Source: Agriotes lineatus (taxonomy: Eukaryota > Arthropoda > Insecta > Coleoptera > Elateridae). Taken from it: a DNA stretch of 64,000 nucleotides. Below, one piece after another: positions 63,483-64,000 of the stretch. The notes beneath the pieces were generated by a model. That model searched no databases and was not told where the DNA came from. It saw nothing but the letters and a program-made list of their open reading frames with translations. A program made the position numbers and the translations under genes. Each line of letters begins with the position of its first letter. The stretch's first letter is position 1. The stretch lies in NCBI GenBank assembly GCA_940337035.1, contig CALNHX010005170.1:1-64000 (forward strand), written 5' to 3'.

Positions 63483-64000
63483 AAAAATACATTTTCGCGC
63501 GGCCTCCTAATATAATGCCGAGTTAATGGTAATTGAAACTTCATATTATAATGTTTGGAGAGCTAATACAAAAAAACGTTGTATGCAACACGTCCTCAAA
63601 TGGCTTTAGAGGACTAGTTACATAAACTACTATTCTATTACATAGTTATCAATTCACGGATTTATCTAATTGCTATGAATAATAATGTTGACTATTCAAT
63701 TCACCTGTCATCTGTCAAAAAGTGACCAATAACAATCCAGAATCCTGACGTTTCTTGACCAATCAAAAAAATATCAGCGGATATATCTTCCTAGAAGGTA
63801 TTCAAGTGACTATTTTTAACAAATGCGATTTTTATTAGAAAAAGTCAATATTAGTGTCCTGTTACTATAGAAATTGCGTAGTTTGTTGCTAGATTTACTG
63901 AAAACTAATTTGAAAAAGTAGTTTGGTTCATTAAATAGTCCCTCGAATACCATTCTTAGTCAAAGTTAAGTAGATTATTTTTGCGGTGGTATCACTACTC
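63483..64000. other. Non-coding stretch to window end
   Basis: No gene seen. CCTCAAATGGCTTTAGAGGA near 63593 resembles the palindrome arm (TGGCCATTTAGAGG), so this may be part of the same repeat unit. Confidence 0.4.

Overview
This window is insect nuclear DNA and is almost wholly repeat-derived. It is AT-rich, contains a short assembly gap (10591-10613), and carries a ZAD-type C2H2 zinc-finger gene, a gene class typical of insects. The BEL/Pao, Ty3/gypsy, APE-type LINE, piggyBac, PIF/Harbinger, hAT and Tc1/mariner relics fit an expanded insect genome. A beetle is my guess only; nothing here fixes the order. Non-transposon genes I can support are one tRNA-Leu(UAA) (36241-36321, minus) and the two-exon ZAD zinc-finger gene (59731-60613, plus).

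Layout. 1-2080: AT-rich DNA with a hairpin and a dispersed repeat. 2080-5978: a decayed BEL/Pao element (pol plus an env-like ORF), broken by a ~620 bp non-autonomous element and truncated by a LINE. 5979-~10500: a LINE on the minus strand with both ORFs open. 11.0-12.0 kb: foldback repeat and a gag fragment. 12041-15036: a second BEL/Pao element (minus), with an LTR and a decayed pol. 15.7-22.7 kb: a Harbinger fragment, then two degenerate gypsy elements; the second carries a 611 bp triplication. 23-34 kb: mostly non-coding repeats: hairpins, a mariner pseudogene, tRNA-derived SINE-like units, a LINE tail and a ~381 bp tandem repeat. 34.0-36.1 kb: an unknown gene split exactly by a TAA-flanked inverted-repeat element. 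36.2-36.8 kb: tRNA and foldback. 37.0-38.8 kb: an open piggyBac transposase. 39.0-40.9 kb: a decayed DUF7869-like gene. 41.1-53.6 kb: a Harbinger element (transposase plus Myb-like gene) split by a ~4 kb element with ~470 bp inverted ends, itself split by a 5.4 kb LTR element. 53.8-56.8 kb: hAT. 57.1-57.9 kb: minisatellite. 57.9-58.2 kb: LINE tail. 59.3-60.6 kb: repeat plus ZAD gene. 60.7-64.0 kb: small inverted-repeat elements in non-coding DNA.

The most interesting object is the nested element at 41792-51250. After mentally removing the young LTR insertion (43329-48776), it is a ~4.0 kb unit. Its long inverted ends are made of ~144 bp tandem repeats, each marked by a palindrome. Its reading frame combines an alpha-helical domain, a FEN1/XPG-like PIN nuclease domain and a Cys-rich tail. 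No DDE transposase is visible in it. The insertion order can be read directly: Harbinger, then the PIN-nuclease element, then the LTR element. A second theme is a recurring class of 95-140 bp near-perfect hairpins scattered through the window.
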